Shown here one piece after another: positions 46,820 through 63,017 of a DNA stretch of 64,000 bases. Under the pieces are notes generated by a model, which worked only from the letters and a program-made list of their open reading frames with translations, ran no database searches and was not told the origin of the DNA. A program made the translations under genes and the position numbers. Position 1 is the first letter of the stretch. Every line of letters begins with the position of its first letter. This DNA comes from Termitomyces sp. T153 (taxonomy: Eukaryota > Basidiomycota > Agaricomycetes > Agaricales > Lyophyllaceae), in the NCBI GenBank assembly GCA_018296165.2, contig JACKQL020000006.1, positions 1,488,001 through 1,552,000 on the forward strand, in the 5' to 3' direction.

Positions 46820-47115
46820 ACTGGTAAGTTGAAAGCTACAAAATATTTACTACTATCTTTACTGATTGAGTCTCAAGGCCCTCCAACTCCTGGATGGCAT
46901 GGTGTGGATCCATCATGGGTTCCTGTTCCATCAGTGACTGCTTCTTGGGAAGACAAGTCAGGGAATCAGCTTTCTTGTCAACAGTTTCCCTTGACACTGG
47001 CTTGAGCCATTCCTATTCACAAAAGCCAGGGTCTTACTCTTGATGAAGTTACAATTGATCTAGGATCCAAAGATTTCTCATCAGGATTTACATTTGTTGC
47101 CATCTCTTATGTTGA

Positions 47116-47978
47116 GCCGGGCACGTTGGCTCAGCTGGCACCAGCGTGTCCCAAAGCAGGTCACCTGACTTGCGAGTGCAAGGTCGGGGTTTCAACTCTG
47201 GCTGAGTGCGCCTGTGTGGAAAACACCTTAGACACCACGTGGGTTATTTCAACGCCGCCGGGAAGCCACCGCCTGCACGTGTTTGACTAGGGAGGCTTTG
47301 TTGTGCAGGCCGAAGGGGACTTACCAATCAGACACATGGTTCGATGACGCATGGTGACCACTACGCTCGTGACTTGATGCAGAAAAAGTAAAAGTTTCCC
47401 CGGTGCGACGGATTTGGGAGAGGGTCCAGGCCTTCGCTGACCAAGCGGGTCGTGGCACGGGTAGGCGTGAGGATAGGAGTCAACAGTTCAATCAGGCTGC
47501 CAACATATCGTGTGGTCCATCGGATGGGTTCGGTGCGGTCCGGGAAATACCCGACCACGGCTGCTGCTTTGATCGGGTGCCTAGCCGAAAGGTGCGGCAT
47601 GTCTGTCACTACAGTCCTCTGGGGCCAAAGTGCGGCCCACTGGCTCATTCCGTCGCGGGTTCCGAATCTCGGGATCGATCTTCCGAAAGTAGCGTCTGGG
47701 CATGGGGAAGGGTGGAGTCGTGACTACCCTTGGTTGTGGGTTGACTAGAGGAAGGCATGAGCTTGCCGATTGGGCTACTAAGTCCTACACCAATCAACTC
47801 CAACTAAGCCGTGCGGAGTACAGCTGGGTTTAGAAATTGGGACGGCACGTTAGCGGCAGATGATAGTGGGAATTCGGTAATACCCCCCATTACGTACTGC
47901 GGGTCCTAGAACACGAAAACCGGTCATGTGTAAAATAGGACTTGAAGGAAATAAAAAGAATCATCATCATCATCATCA
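47116..47978 (+). mobile_element. tRNA-derived SINE with (ATC)n tail
   Basis: 863 bp flanked by an 11-bp target duplication TCTTATGTTGA (47105-47115, 47979-47989). The head has TTGGCTCAGCTGG (pol III A-box-like) and, ~60 nt later, GGGGTTTCAACTC (B-box-like). The body is CpG-rich and not protein coding. It ends in AATAAAAAG and seven ATC units. Removing it rejoins the helicase frame. An older, CpG-decayed 5' fragment of the same family is at 16081-16299. It is long for a SINE; the body may be a composite. Confidence 0.8.
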
Positions 47979-48110
47979 TCTTATGTTGAAAAACTTAAAG
48001 GATTGGCTTTTTCGCACTCCATTTCGGATCAGTCAACTTCAATGATGAGAAGAAACAAAATCAATGAAAATGTTGAGAGAGGACAATATCAGACGTGCAG
48101 CATCTGGATT

Positions 48111-48992
48111 TACTCTCAATACTTATGGAATGGACCTTAGTGAATATATATTTAATGAGTAGTTGCATTGGACTCTTATGACTAGACACTGCGTGTTTAT
48201 TCAGATGCAGCAAGCTCCCCATTCTGTAGGTGAGGTACTCACATACAAACATACTTTTTATGCGGTCAGGTCCTTCATACGCGAGTGCTTTTGTAGTACA
48301 GATTCGAAATAGAAGCTGTCTAGGCAAAAGCTCACTTACAATGCATTCGGATGACCATCTGCTGCACTGAAAATATGATAACTGCTTAGTTGTGGCCTAT
48401 GCAATTGCAAACAGTCAACCGGCAAGAGCCGCTCTCGTTCTCGTTCTATTCGTTTGTGTGGTAACAAACGTATAACGAATGCGGTGTTTCATTGAAAAGC
48501 GAGACTTGAAATCGCGGCTCGACTGGCAATTGTGATGTCTGCACATTTTTCGGCTCAAGGACTCAAGCTTCAAGCTTCATCAAACGATGATCCACGAGGC
48601 ACGTCGATCAGCCTCGTGAATACCTTACCTTACTGTGACATCTCCGCCTCATGCCTGCACAATTTGCATTCCGGTGTTGCTGATTCCAACTGCAACATTT
48701 CAAGTTACTGTGTGTACATCGGTGCTCATACATACATTCGTTTTGACTACGACCAATGCTTTCGGGTAACTGAAACGTGGAGAGCGCGTTGCTGGCGGCC
48801 GCTAACTACCCAAAGCAATGAGCAATCACCCCATGGCCTCGATGTAAACACATGGCCGGCGCATACCCTTCAACACGCGCTCTTAAGCACTACTTATTCT
48901 CCATATCTCTGGTTTGTCTTCGACTAGCACAGACGAGACCTCTTGTACCCTCCAACCTGCTTTCTCGCGTCTAGATTCTCATCGAGTTAGCA
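48111..48992. other. intergenic region, likely promoter of the next gene
   Basis: CpG content returns to host level at ~48095. Open frames at 48061-48327 and 48532-48927 have no recognisable features. No repeat seen. Confidence 0.45.
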
Positions 48993-50987
48993 ATGAATTC
49001 ACCTTCACCATCGAAGCCGAAATGGTCTGGTGCCTTCCGGCGTGGCACGTCCATCCTCAGCATGGGACGTTCCAAGACACCCTCCCGCTCGTCATCCATC
49101 CACGAGTCTGATTCATCTCCCTTGAAGGGTGTTGTTGCAGCACCCACTTCCCCCATTCCCAAGTCTGTCTCTCCCAAATCCACGCTCTCTACGGGATCTC
49201 CTTCTAAGGAGCCCACTGTCACTCCTTCAAAATCGACACTGGCTCGGATGGGTACAGTCCTACGACGCTCTTCTTCTCTCATTCCAAGGCGACGAACCAC
49301 TTCTACCACATCATCATGTCGAGATGTCGACTCCATGCCCTCAAAGACTACCTCGGTGGGACACCCTTCTACCGAGTCAAAACCGATCCCTGCTGCGGAA
49401 CCTGCAACCGAATCTAAGGTCATATCCGAGCTTGAGGTTCTTGAACCTCGGCCGTCTGTATCGGAGTTCGCACACGTTCCGCCAGCTGTAATCGAGTCCA
49501 CCAAGACACAGTTTACAGACAGGTCAGAGGAAATTCCTCCGCAGGGGGTCATCAGACAGTCACTTCTGTCGACCTCACATGAACACGCCGCACTCACGAT
49601 TAAAGAGGCTTGCGACGAGTCCCTTGCATCATCTACAGCAGAGCTGGCGCCCATAGCAATTGTAACGGAGCGAATCAGTGTCCGACCAAAGGCTGACAAG
49701 TCTCTTGCGCTGATCTCTTCAGCCGAGCCAGCAGAACAATTCAGCTCACAACCAGAGGCTGAACCGTCGTCTCTTGTACCCATCTCCACAGTCGAACTAG
49801 TATCAGAACAAACCAACGCGCAAACAGAAGCTGAAAAGTCGTCTCTTGCACCGATCCCTTCAGCGGAGCCAGCATCGAAACAAGTCAGTACGCATCCAAA
49901 GGCTGAACTGTCGTCTCTTGCATCTACCTCCACAGCTGAATCAGTATCAGAACAACCCAATGCACAGTCATCTCCTGCGCCGATCTCTTCAGCGGAGCCA
50001 GCATCGAAACAAATCAGTACGCATCCAGAGGCTGAAACGTCGTCTCTTGCACCCGTATCTCCTGTGGAACAAACCAGCATACATCCAGGAGTTGAAGAGT
50101 CACATACTGTGCCTCACTCTACAGCAGAACCGGTACCCACACCTTCTGTAACAGACGCTGTTGGCCCTTCTCCAGAGGCCGAAAAGCAACCTGCTGTATT
50201 CATCATTTCCACGACGCATGCAGTTCCTGCATCAATTGCATCTGAGCCCACTGACTCTACACAGAAGGTCGTTGAAGATGCACTTCCCTCATCTGGTCCC
50301 GCTACACACGATGCGATAGTACAAGAGCCATCTGTTGTTTCCTCGCCCTCTCCCGTGGTTGACACTAGTGTAGCGTCATTAACTCCCGAGTATAACATCG
50401 CCGAACCTCTTCGCGAAGTTTCCTCTCTCAATTCTTCCTTCGAAGACCTAGCACTGTCTTCCCCGCCCACAGAAGATGACGTCGTCGTCCTTCAGAAAGA
50501 CGCCGTAGTGGATCACCCGAGTGTTCTTTTGATGCCCGTGGACATTGCATCAGTGCTTTCAGAGACCAAAGGGAAAGAGAAGGCATCTCCCGTCGCTTTC
50601 GTGTCCGCTACCAAGGAGTCATCATCTATTCGTCCTGAACCCGTCCTCGAGGTTACGAAAGAAGGCGATTACCCTGTTGTGACGAAGGCTCTCGCTCCTG
50701 CTGTTTCCGTGTTTCCCAGCACCCAGCAGCAGTTAGAGCCTGTGCAGCGAAATTTGCCTCTCGAGATTCCGACCACTTCCGTGGAGTCTGCCGTTCCATC
50801 GCCGGCTGCCACACATCCCCTTCTACTTTTTGAGGTGCAGGAGAGCTCTAGTCGTCAAAACAATACACTATTGGGGCATGCCAGAGATCATCACACCAAG
50901 ACACCTCAAGAATATAGGTCCATGCTGAGAAAGCTCCTGGATGGTTTGGTCGACCTAATCAAGCATTGGAGGCGTTGTCTATGGTAG
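48993..50987 (+). CDS. Ser/Pro/Ala/Glu-rich low-complexity protein
   Basis: An uninterrupted frame of 664 codons. The basic N-terminus (SPSPSKPKWSGAFRRGTSIL, KTPSRSSSIHES) and SLIPRRRTTS suggest phosphorylation sites. Residues ~230-380 hold five or six imperfect repeats of ~32-35 residues built on AEPASKQ(V/I)STHP(K/E)AE and SSLAP(I/V)S. The rest is Ser/Thr/Pro/Val-rich without transmembrane span; the C-terminus (YRSMLRKLLDGLVDLIKHWR) could be a short amphipathic helix. No domain recognised, probably intrinsically disordered. Codon use and absence of stops argue it is real. The last ~50 codons could be altered by an undetected 3' intron. Confidence 0.7.
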   Translation: MNSPSPSKPKWSGAFRRGTSILSMGRSKTPSRSSSIHESDSSPLKGVVAAPTSPIPKSVSPKSTLSTGSPSKEPTVTPSKSTLARMGTVLRRSSSLIPRRRTTSTTSSCRDVDSMPSKTTSVGHPSTESKPIPAAEPATESKVISELEVLEPRPSVSEFAHVPPAVIESTKTQFTDRSEEIPPQGVIRQSLLSTSHEHAALTIKEACDESLASSTAELAPIAIVTERISVRPKADKSLALISSAEPAEQFSSQPEAEPSSLVPISTVELVSEQTNAQTEAEKSSLAPIPSAEPASKQVSTHPKAELSSLASTSTAESVSEQPNAQSSPAPISSAEPASKQISTHPEAETSSLAPVSPVEQTSIHPGVEESHTVPHSTAEPVPTPSVTDAVGPSPEAEKQPAVFIISTTHAVPASIASEPTDSTQKVVEDALPSSGPATHDAIVQEPSVVSSPSPVVDTSVASLTPEYNIAEPLREVSSLNSSFEDLALSSPPTEDDVVVLQKDAVVDHPSVLLMPVDIASVLSETKGKEKASPVAFVSATKESSSIRPEPVLEVTKEGDYPVVTKALAPAVSVFPSTQQQLEPVQRNLPLEIPTTSVESAVPSPAATHPLLLFEVQESSSRQNNTLLGHARDHHTKTPQEYRSMLRKLLDGLVDLIKHWRRCLW

Positions 50988-51305
50988 TTTGCGTTTTAAT
51001 TGTTCTTCGCTTCTTCTCGTTTTTGTACTTCTAGTTTGTTTCTAGCGAGCAAGCCTTGCGATTCCTTCTTATATATGATGCTAGTACATGACCTTTTGTG
51101 CCTTCTCTACGCGGAGGATGTTCATATAGCCTTCAATGTAATGACAATTGTATATTTATACCAGTCACTCAAGTGAGGTCCAGTCGAGCTTACAGAAAGT
51201 GAAAGTACTTCTTGAGGTATGGGTCGAACGCTCACATTCTTTCATCAATATATGTCAATACCCTGCCATCTTCTTGAGCATTGTCAACTCTTCATCCGAT
51301 AGTAT

Positions 51306-57995
<6,690 letters not shown>

Positions 57996-58887
57996 AACGG
58001 TTGAGCTCCAAGATCTACGGGCGTTTGGCCCGCCTCAAACTTTTCGTTCAGATCGCGCGTGAGTCAAATTGTTAATCATTGAATCATTGACAAATTATTA
58101 AGGGTCCGGGAATATGGATAAAGCAAGAGCTTCATTTGAGAAAATTTTGCTGACAAAGCTGCGATCATCGTACTTATCGTCAAACCTCCACTGAAGTACA
58201 AGGAGTCAACGTTTCAACATGCGCCTTACGAAAGATGTCTCTGCAGACAGTTGAGGGATTCGACGCCATTTCTCCCTACGGCTCACACACCTGAATTTTG
58301 CGTTTCTACAAATACCTCCAAAGCGGAGAAGCGGGGAAAGGGTCCGATGTATGTATTCCTTACCACAGCCTTAGTTCCATGGATCAGACGTTGCTCCTGT
58401 CCAAGTGTTACGTACTCCCTCTATTTCATATTCAAAGACCATTAGGGAAACAGGTTCAAATTCCCCCGGCTGAGCTGTCTCGTATTTAGGTCGACGTATA
58501 TTTTACCCTTATCTTTAATGAGTTGAACTTGCAGCATTTTGTCAAGTTGGCACTTCGTTTCTCCAGTGGACAGTTATGCGGAAGCGATTGTGGTCCAGAC
58601 TTTGTCTGGAACAGTTAAAAATGGTTGGAGACAAATAAGACCCAAACAGCTTGAGATTCTTGTCGTTCCCGTACGAGTCGTTTGAAATCTAGATTTCTAT
58701 AGTAGCCACCATCTCATGAACCTTTCCGCCGATTGATTACAGTACCTTCATAGCAACTCGCGACCAGCCCCCTGAGAATACATGCAAATACGTAAATTTA
58801 GAGAGGTGAGCTCTGATCCAAGTCTATTGAAAAGTCATTCCATCCAAAGTAGACAGTAAGGATATATGACCAGGGTCGTCCTTGAGA
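57996..58887. other. intergenic region
   Basis: About 0.9 kb between the ABC transporter start and the malic enzyme stop. Short open frames (58251-58489) lack recognisable content. Likely holds the transporter promoter. Confidence 0.5.
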
Positions 58888-61187
58888 CTAAGGATTCCAC
58901 ATCTTACTGCTTACGAACTCGAAGAGTTCAGCATCGCTCATGGAACGTAAGTTGGTCGAACGGTCGACACCCTAGCACAGCATCAGCGAGATCAAGGTAA
59001 AAAATGTAAGGTGAGGAGACTTACCTCTTTCTGAGCAGCACGGATGACTTGCGTCGCAATTTGAGCGCTGATTTCGCGAACTAGACGGAAGTCAGCGTCA
59101 ACTCCGGGTTCATCTTAAATCACAAAGAGAAACGTACTACGCTCAATCCGGGGGTACAGAAGGCCGATAGAGCGCTCCTCTTCAGTTAAGGAGCCGGCAA
59201 GTCCGAGAGAGGAAGCCTCGACCATGCTATCAGTAAGAGAGGTCACACGTGAAAGGATGGCGCCCAGGCCCATACCTGAGGAGTGAAGATCAATGGCCAC
59301 GGTGGGAAGAGGTGACAAGTGTGCTACATACCGGGGAAGATGTACATATTGTTGCCTTGTCCAGGGTACAAGGTCCTATCGTCGTATTCGATTGCAGGGA
59401 AGGGCGAGCCGGAAGCGAAGAGAACTTGGCCGCTGGTGTGGTCGACTGCATCTTGGAAGGAACATTCGGACAAGCAAACAGGATTGGAAAGGGGAAAGAT
59501 GATAGGACGCTGGTTGAGGACTGCCATGGCTTGGATGACATCCGGGGTGAAGGCGTTCTGAGAAAACAAAGTCAGAAAAATAGAAACCGGATGACTTGAT
59601 CTTACTGAGATGGTCGAGAGGCCCAGTAAAGCAGTTGGTTTAACATACTCAATAATGTCAAGAATTCCAGTAAGAGGAGGTCCATTGTAGTCCTTACGGG
59701 CGAAGACTGCAAATTTGATGATCAATGATCCTTTAAAGGACAGACAAGGGAGACCTTACACTTCTTATGTTCTGCCATAGGGCCGCGAGCATCGAAGACA
59801 AGACCTTGGGAGTCAATAAACCAGATCCGTTCTCGAGCTTGATATTGAGAGAGGCCATTGAGAGTGAAGAAGCTCATCAATTGCATTGCTACACCAGTAC
59901 CCGCAGAGCCTGCACCAAAGAACAGGATACGGTGGTCGGTGATGGGACGCCCTGAAGCTGCGGAGGACAACCTTGCAGCATTGATGAGGCCAGAAAGAAC
60001 GACCGCACCAGTTCCTTGGATATCGTCATTGAAAACAGGGTACTTGTTCCTGTATCTTTCGAGGTACAGGAAAGCATTATCCGTGGAGAAATCCTAGACA
60101 TAGTATCAACAACCCATCCCCACTTTCTTACAGCTGTCAACATACCTCAAATTGTACAAGTAGCTTGGGAAACGCCACAGACATCTCATGCATAAACTCA
60201 TCCATGAATTCTGTCATTGCTGGGCCCGTGATCCTCTTCTGGCGAAGCCCAAGGTAAAGTGGATCGTCCAAACACTTCTGATTGTTGGTACCAAGGTCAA
60301 GGCAAATGGGGATCGTCGACGCGGGTCTGATTCTAAATAAATAGAAGTCTCAAACGATGTGGAAAATCGTCGAATGGGAGAGACAAATCTGACCCCGCAC
60401 CGGCAATATACAGAGAAAGTTTGCCAATTGAGATAGGCATCCCGTTGATCCCAAGGTCTCCCAATCCCAGTATGCGCGAGCCTGGATTTGGCAGCCCACG
60501 ATAAGTTGACACCACAGCAAGGGATCTTTGATGGATATCACCAACCGTCCGTAACAACACTAATTCTAGCCTTGTCAATCTTTGTCCAACTTCTGATAAC
60601 TGCTCAATTCATTAGACATGAAATATGGGGTGTCTCAAAAAGGGTTTACCTTCCCGAATATTTCCCTTATCTTTGATAGAGATGAACTACGAAAACCAGT
60701 CTGTCAAGTGTAGAATAAGTGACCAGGGAGTACCCACCAGACCCTCCGGTCGTCGATAGATATGTGAATATTGCAGGCAAGCATCACCAACGGTTGGGGT
60801 GTAGATGAGGGATGTAAACTCAGACATGTACTGGAGGCACAACTTGTAAAACATTGAAGAGTTCTGCTCCTTCAGCATAGATAGGTAGATATATTTCTCA
60901 ATGTTCTTATCCTTCGATCGTAGCTGGTTGAGGCAGCGGAGAGCATGAATGTCCTCGTCAAACGCGGGCGGGATTAAGCCAGGTTTGGGCTTAGGCTCAG
61001 CTGTGGGATGGTTGTATGTGAGACATATACTAGAACGGTGAACATGATTATACGGACGTTGGATAGCCATCTTAAGTCTTTGAACACCATTAGACCAGTA
61101 CGGTGTGAGAATTATTGTCATAGCTGGCAAGATGTGTAGCGGGAGGCTAAGAGAGAGAAAGGTGAAGGATATAAATTCAGCAGTCAC
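58888..61187 (-). CDS. malic enzyme
   Basis: A multi-exon minus-strand gene ending at TAG 58888-58890 (EFVSSKMWNP). The malic domain begins GLIPPAFDEDIHALRCLNQL and contains SLIYTPTVGDACLQYSHIYR (catalytic Tyr), SRILGLGDLGINGMPISIGK, PICLDLGTNNQKCLDDPLYL and VFNDDIQGTGAVVLSGLINA. The NAD(P)-binding domain has FFGAGSAGTGVAMQL and FPLSNPVCLSECS; TGQVLFASGSPF-type and NNMYIFPGMGLG follow. The enzyme decarboxylates malate to pyruvate, supplying NAD(P)H. Start is uncertain: in-frame Mets lie at 61187 and about 40 codons further in (MAIQRPYNHVHRS). The family motif upstream of GL(L/I)PP (NKGxAFTxxER) is not visible, so the N-terminus is either mis-spliced in my model or altered. Confidence 0.85.
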
Positions 61188-61690
61188 TGTTCAGCCATGT
61201 TATTGGTTTATATAGGAAATGGACCATAGCGATGCATGTTTGGTTTTTTTCTGGTGCCAATTCATTTCGGCTGCTAAAATGACTTAAGGATCGAGGCTTG
61301 TCGAGCGTTGCCCTGGAGTTGTCTGGAACCCTAATTATAAGTACGAGCCGATGTAACGGTGTTCAGTTCCCCGAATTTGTTGACATGGAAAGGGTAGCCA
61401 CTTGCTGTGGCAAGAAACGTTGGTGATAGAAGTTGGTGTAAGAGCTTGAGATTGGCTAGGGCTAGTGAGCATATATCATGATGCATGATCGTCTCCAAGG
61501 GGATAACAGTCTCAGTGTTTCGAGTTTGGGGCAAGCATCTACATCTGCCAAAGATCTCGTTCACATGATGGTTGTCCTGGATAATCACCGCTTCCGATCA
61601 TCACGTGTTAGGAAATGTTTCTGATTTCCCATCTTGGGAGTCTTTGCACGACATGCTCGCTCTGAGGCTGTAAGTCACTTGTCATTCCTG
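61188..61690. other. 5' flank of the malic enzyme gene
   Basis: Normal-CpG intergenic DNA up to ~61670, where CpG depletion begins. An open frame at 61331-61588 (minus) has no recognisable features. Confidence 0.45.
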
Positions 61691-62451
61691 CTCACGCAAA
61701 GACCTGGTACTCATTACATTGACTTTTCTTTTTCTATATGTTTGTTCTAGGTAGATCAATGTTAGTTGCTCTGGTCTTGCATAACATGCTCTTTTCTTTT
61801 TCTATGTTCATTCTAGGTCCAGGTTCAGCAGGTTATGGGCCCTGTGACATCTGACCTTCAGGAAAGGAGTGATTCACTCAATATGTTTGTTGGCATGTGC
61901 TCACTGCCTCCAAACACTGCAGGCACCAGAAGCTGTTTCCCTTGGAAAAAGAACAAAAGAAATATGTTATACCATTCCTAATGCACATATTTCAGGGGGG
62001 AAAAGGCATTAGACAATGGAACATGACTTTTTCCAAGACAAAAAGCTGACAGAGGAATGGCATAACATGTTTCTTTTTCCCTTTTTCCAAAGGAAACAAA
62101 TTCCGGTGCCCACAGTGAAACTGTCTTTACCTTGATGTGATTGCAACCACTGTGATCAAATTTTGTCTCCATCTCTATCCAGAAGGAGTCAAAAAATAAA
62201 ATATACTATTTTTAGTTACACTGCTGGCACTGGAACATGTTTCCACTAAAAAAAATGGAAAAAGAAACCTGTCATACTATTTCTTCAACATATTTTTCCT
62301 TTGGAAAAAAGCTTTTTCCATTGTTTAGAGTGTTTCTCCAGTAGAAATATGCTGTTTGGAAATGGCATAACAGGTTTTTTTTTCAGTATTTCCTCAGGAA
62401 AAACTATTGGCTGCCAGCAGTCTCAGTGCATTGTGTTAATAGTATAATGAG
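61691..62451. mobile_element. inverted-repeat-rich repeat element, unclassified
   Basis: CpG-poor sequence built from recurring short modules in both orientations: ATGGCATAAC(A)AGGTTT / AAACCTGTCATACTAT, and GGAAAAAG / CTTTTTCC. A module with TTTCTTTTTCTAT...TTCTAGGT occurs twice ~64 bp apart (61.72 and 61.79 kb). Its right edge AGGAAAAACTATTGGCTGCC also occurs at ~16325, so it is an interspersed family. It lies inside or at the end of copia pol. No coding capacity. Confidence 0.5.
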
Positions 62452-62456
62452 ACTCT

Positions 62457-63012
62457 TGTAAGGGCGACCTCTGGAGGCTGTGGCTCAGTCACACAACTGG
62501 CAGAGGGAGATCCAAAGTTTATTCAGTATCTACAAGAAGTTCTAGAGTTCTAGCTACTCACCTGGCAGAGGGAGATCCAAAGAGAACAAGTCTAAGGATC
62601 CCCAATGCCAGTGTTTGGAAAATTTACTCTAGAGCTTCTGAAAACAACACCCAACAACAACCAAATCTGGAGTCTGATCAAAAGTGGAAATCCATTGTAA
62701 ATGGCCTTGATCTCCGGACTCTCTGCACACAACTACATACCAATATAACCAGAAGATAGCCCTTGGTTAGAAGTACCTGTGGTCTGAAGATGGGAGGCCT
62801 ACAATGAGTGGTAGGCCCAGAATACATGAAACAATCCAGGGGTCTGGTAAGAGGCCATGTGGAAGGAGTGATGCTTGTTGGAATTATGGACAGAGAACCA
62901 GTGCAGCCTGATGGTTAAAACTGGAGCCAGCAGATAGGGAAGTGAAAGGAGAATAAAGGAAAACCATAAGGAGGGAGAACAGAGCAAAGGGGGACTGGGA
63001 CATCCCCTGACA
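62457..63012 (-). mobile_element. solo LTR with ACTCT target duplication
   Basis: 556 bp, TG..CA ends (plus strand TGTAAGGGCGACC...CCCCTGACA), flanked by ACTCT at 62452-62456 and 63013-63017. It interrupts copia pol: removing it rejoins KAFKAE to the following minus-strand codons. A shorter relative lies at 38979-39377. Confidence 0.85.
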
Positions 63013-63017
63013 ACTCT

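Larger units (their letters stand above)
41075..48110 (+). pseudogene. second Pif1-type (Helitron) helicase remnant, split by two insertions
   Basis: Three plus-strand segments read as one helicase C-terminal region: 41075-41383 (IILAEGA, then LVNGIQGVVRKVWYQPQDNP, LPAVVFVECSGYTG), 46825-47115 (GNQLSCQQFPLTLAWAIPIH, KSQGLTLDEVTIDLGSKDFS, SGFTFVAIS) and 47990-48110 (EKLKGLAF.., RRNKINENVERGQY). The HKSQGLTLD and FVAIS(R) segments are the last helicase motifs of Pif1/Helitron helicases. The first gap is a gypsy element flanked by ACTGG, the second a SINE flanked by an 11-bp duplication. It differs clearly from the helicase at 22-23 kb. Confidence 0.8.

Noticed and set aside
47116..47220. A functional tRNA gene
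   Set aside because: The A- and B-box-like sequences are there, but no cloverleaf with anticodon and acceptor stems forms; flanking duplication shows it is a SINE head.
48532..48927. 131-codon plus-strand frame upstream of the low-complexity protein
   Set aside because: No recognisable domain, and it lies in the likely promoter/5' UTR of the next gene.
48971..50080. 369-codon minus-strand frame opposite the low-complexity protein
   Set aside because: Produced by biased codons of the repeat region; no start context, domain or splice signals.
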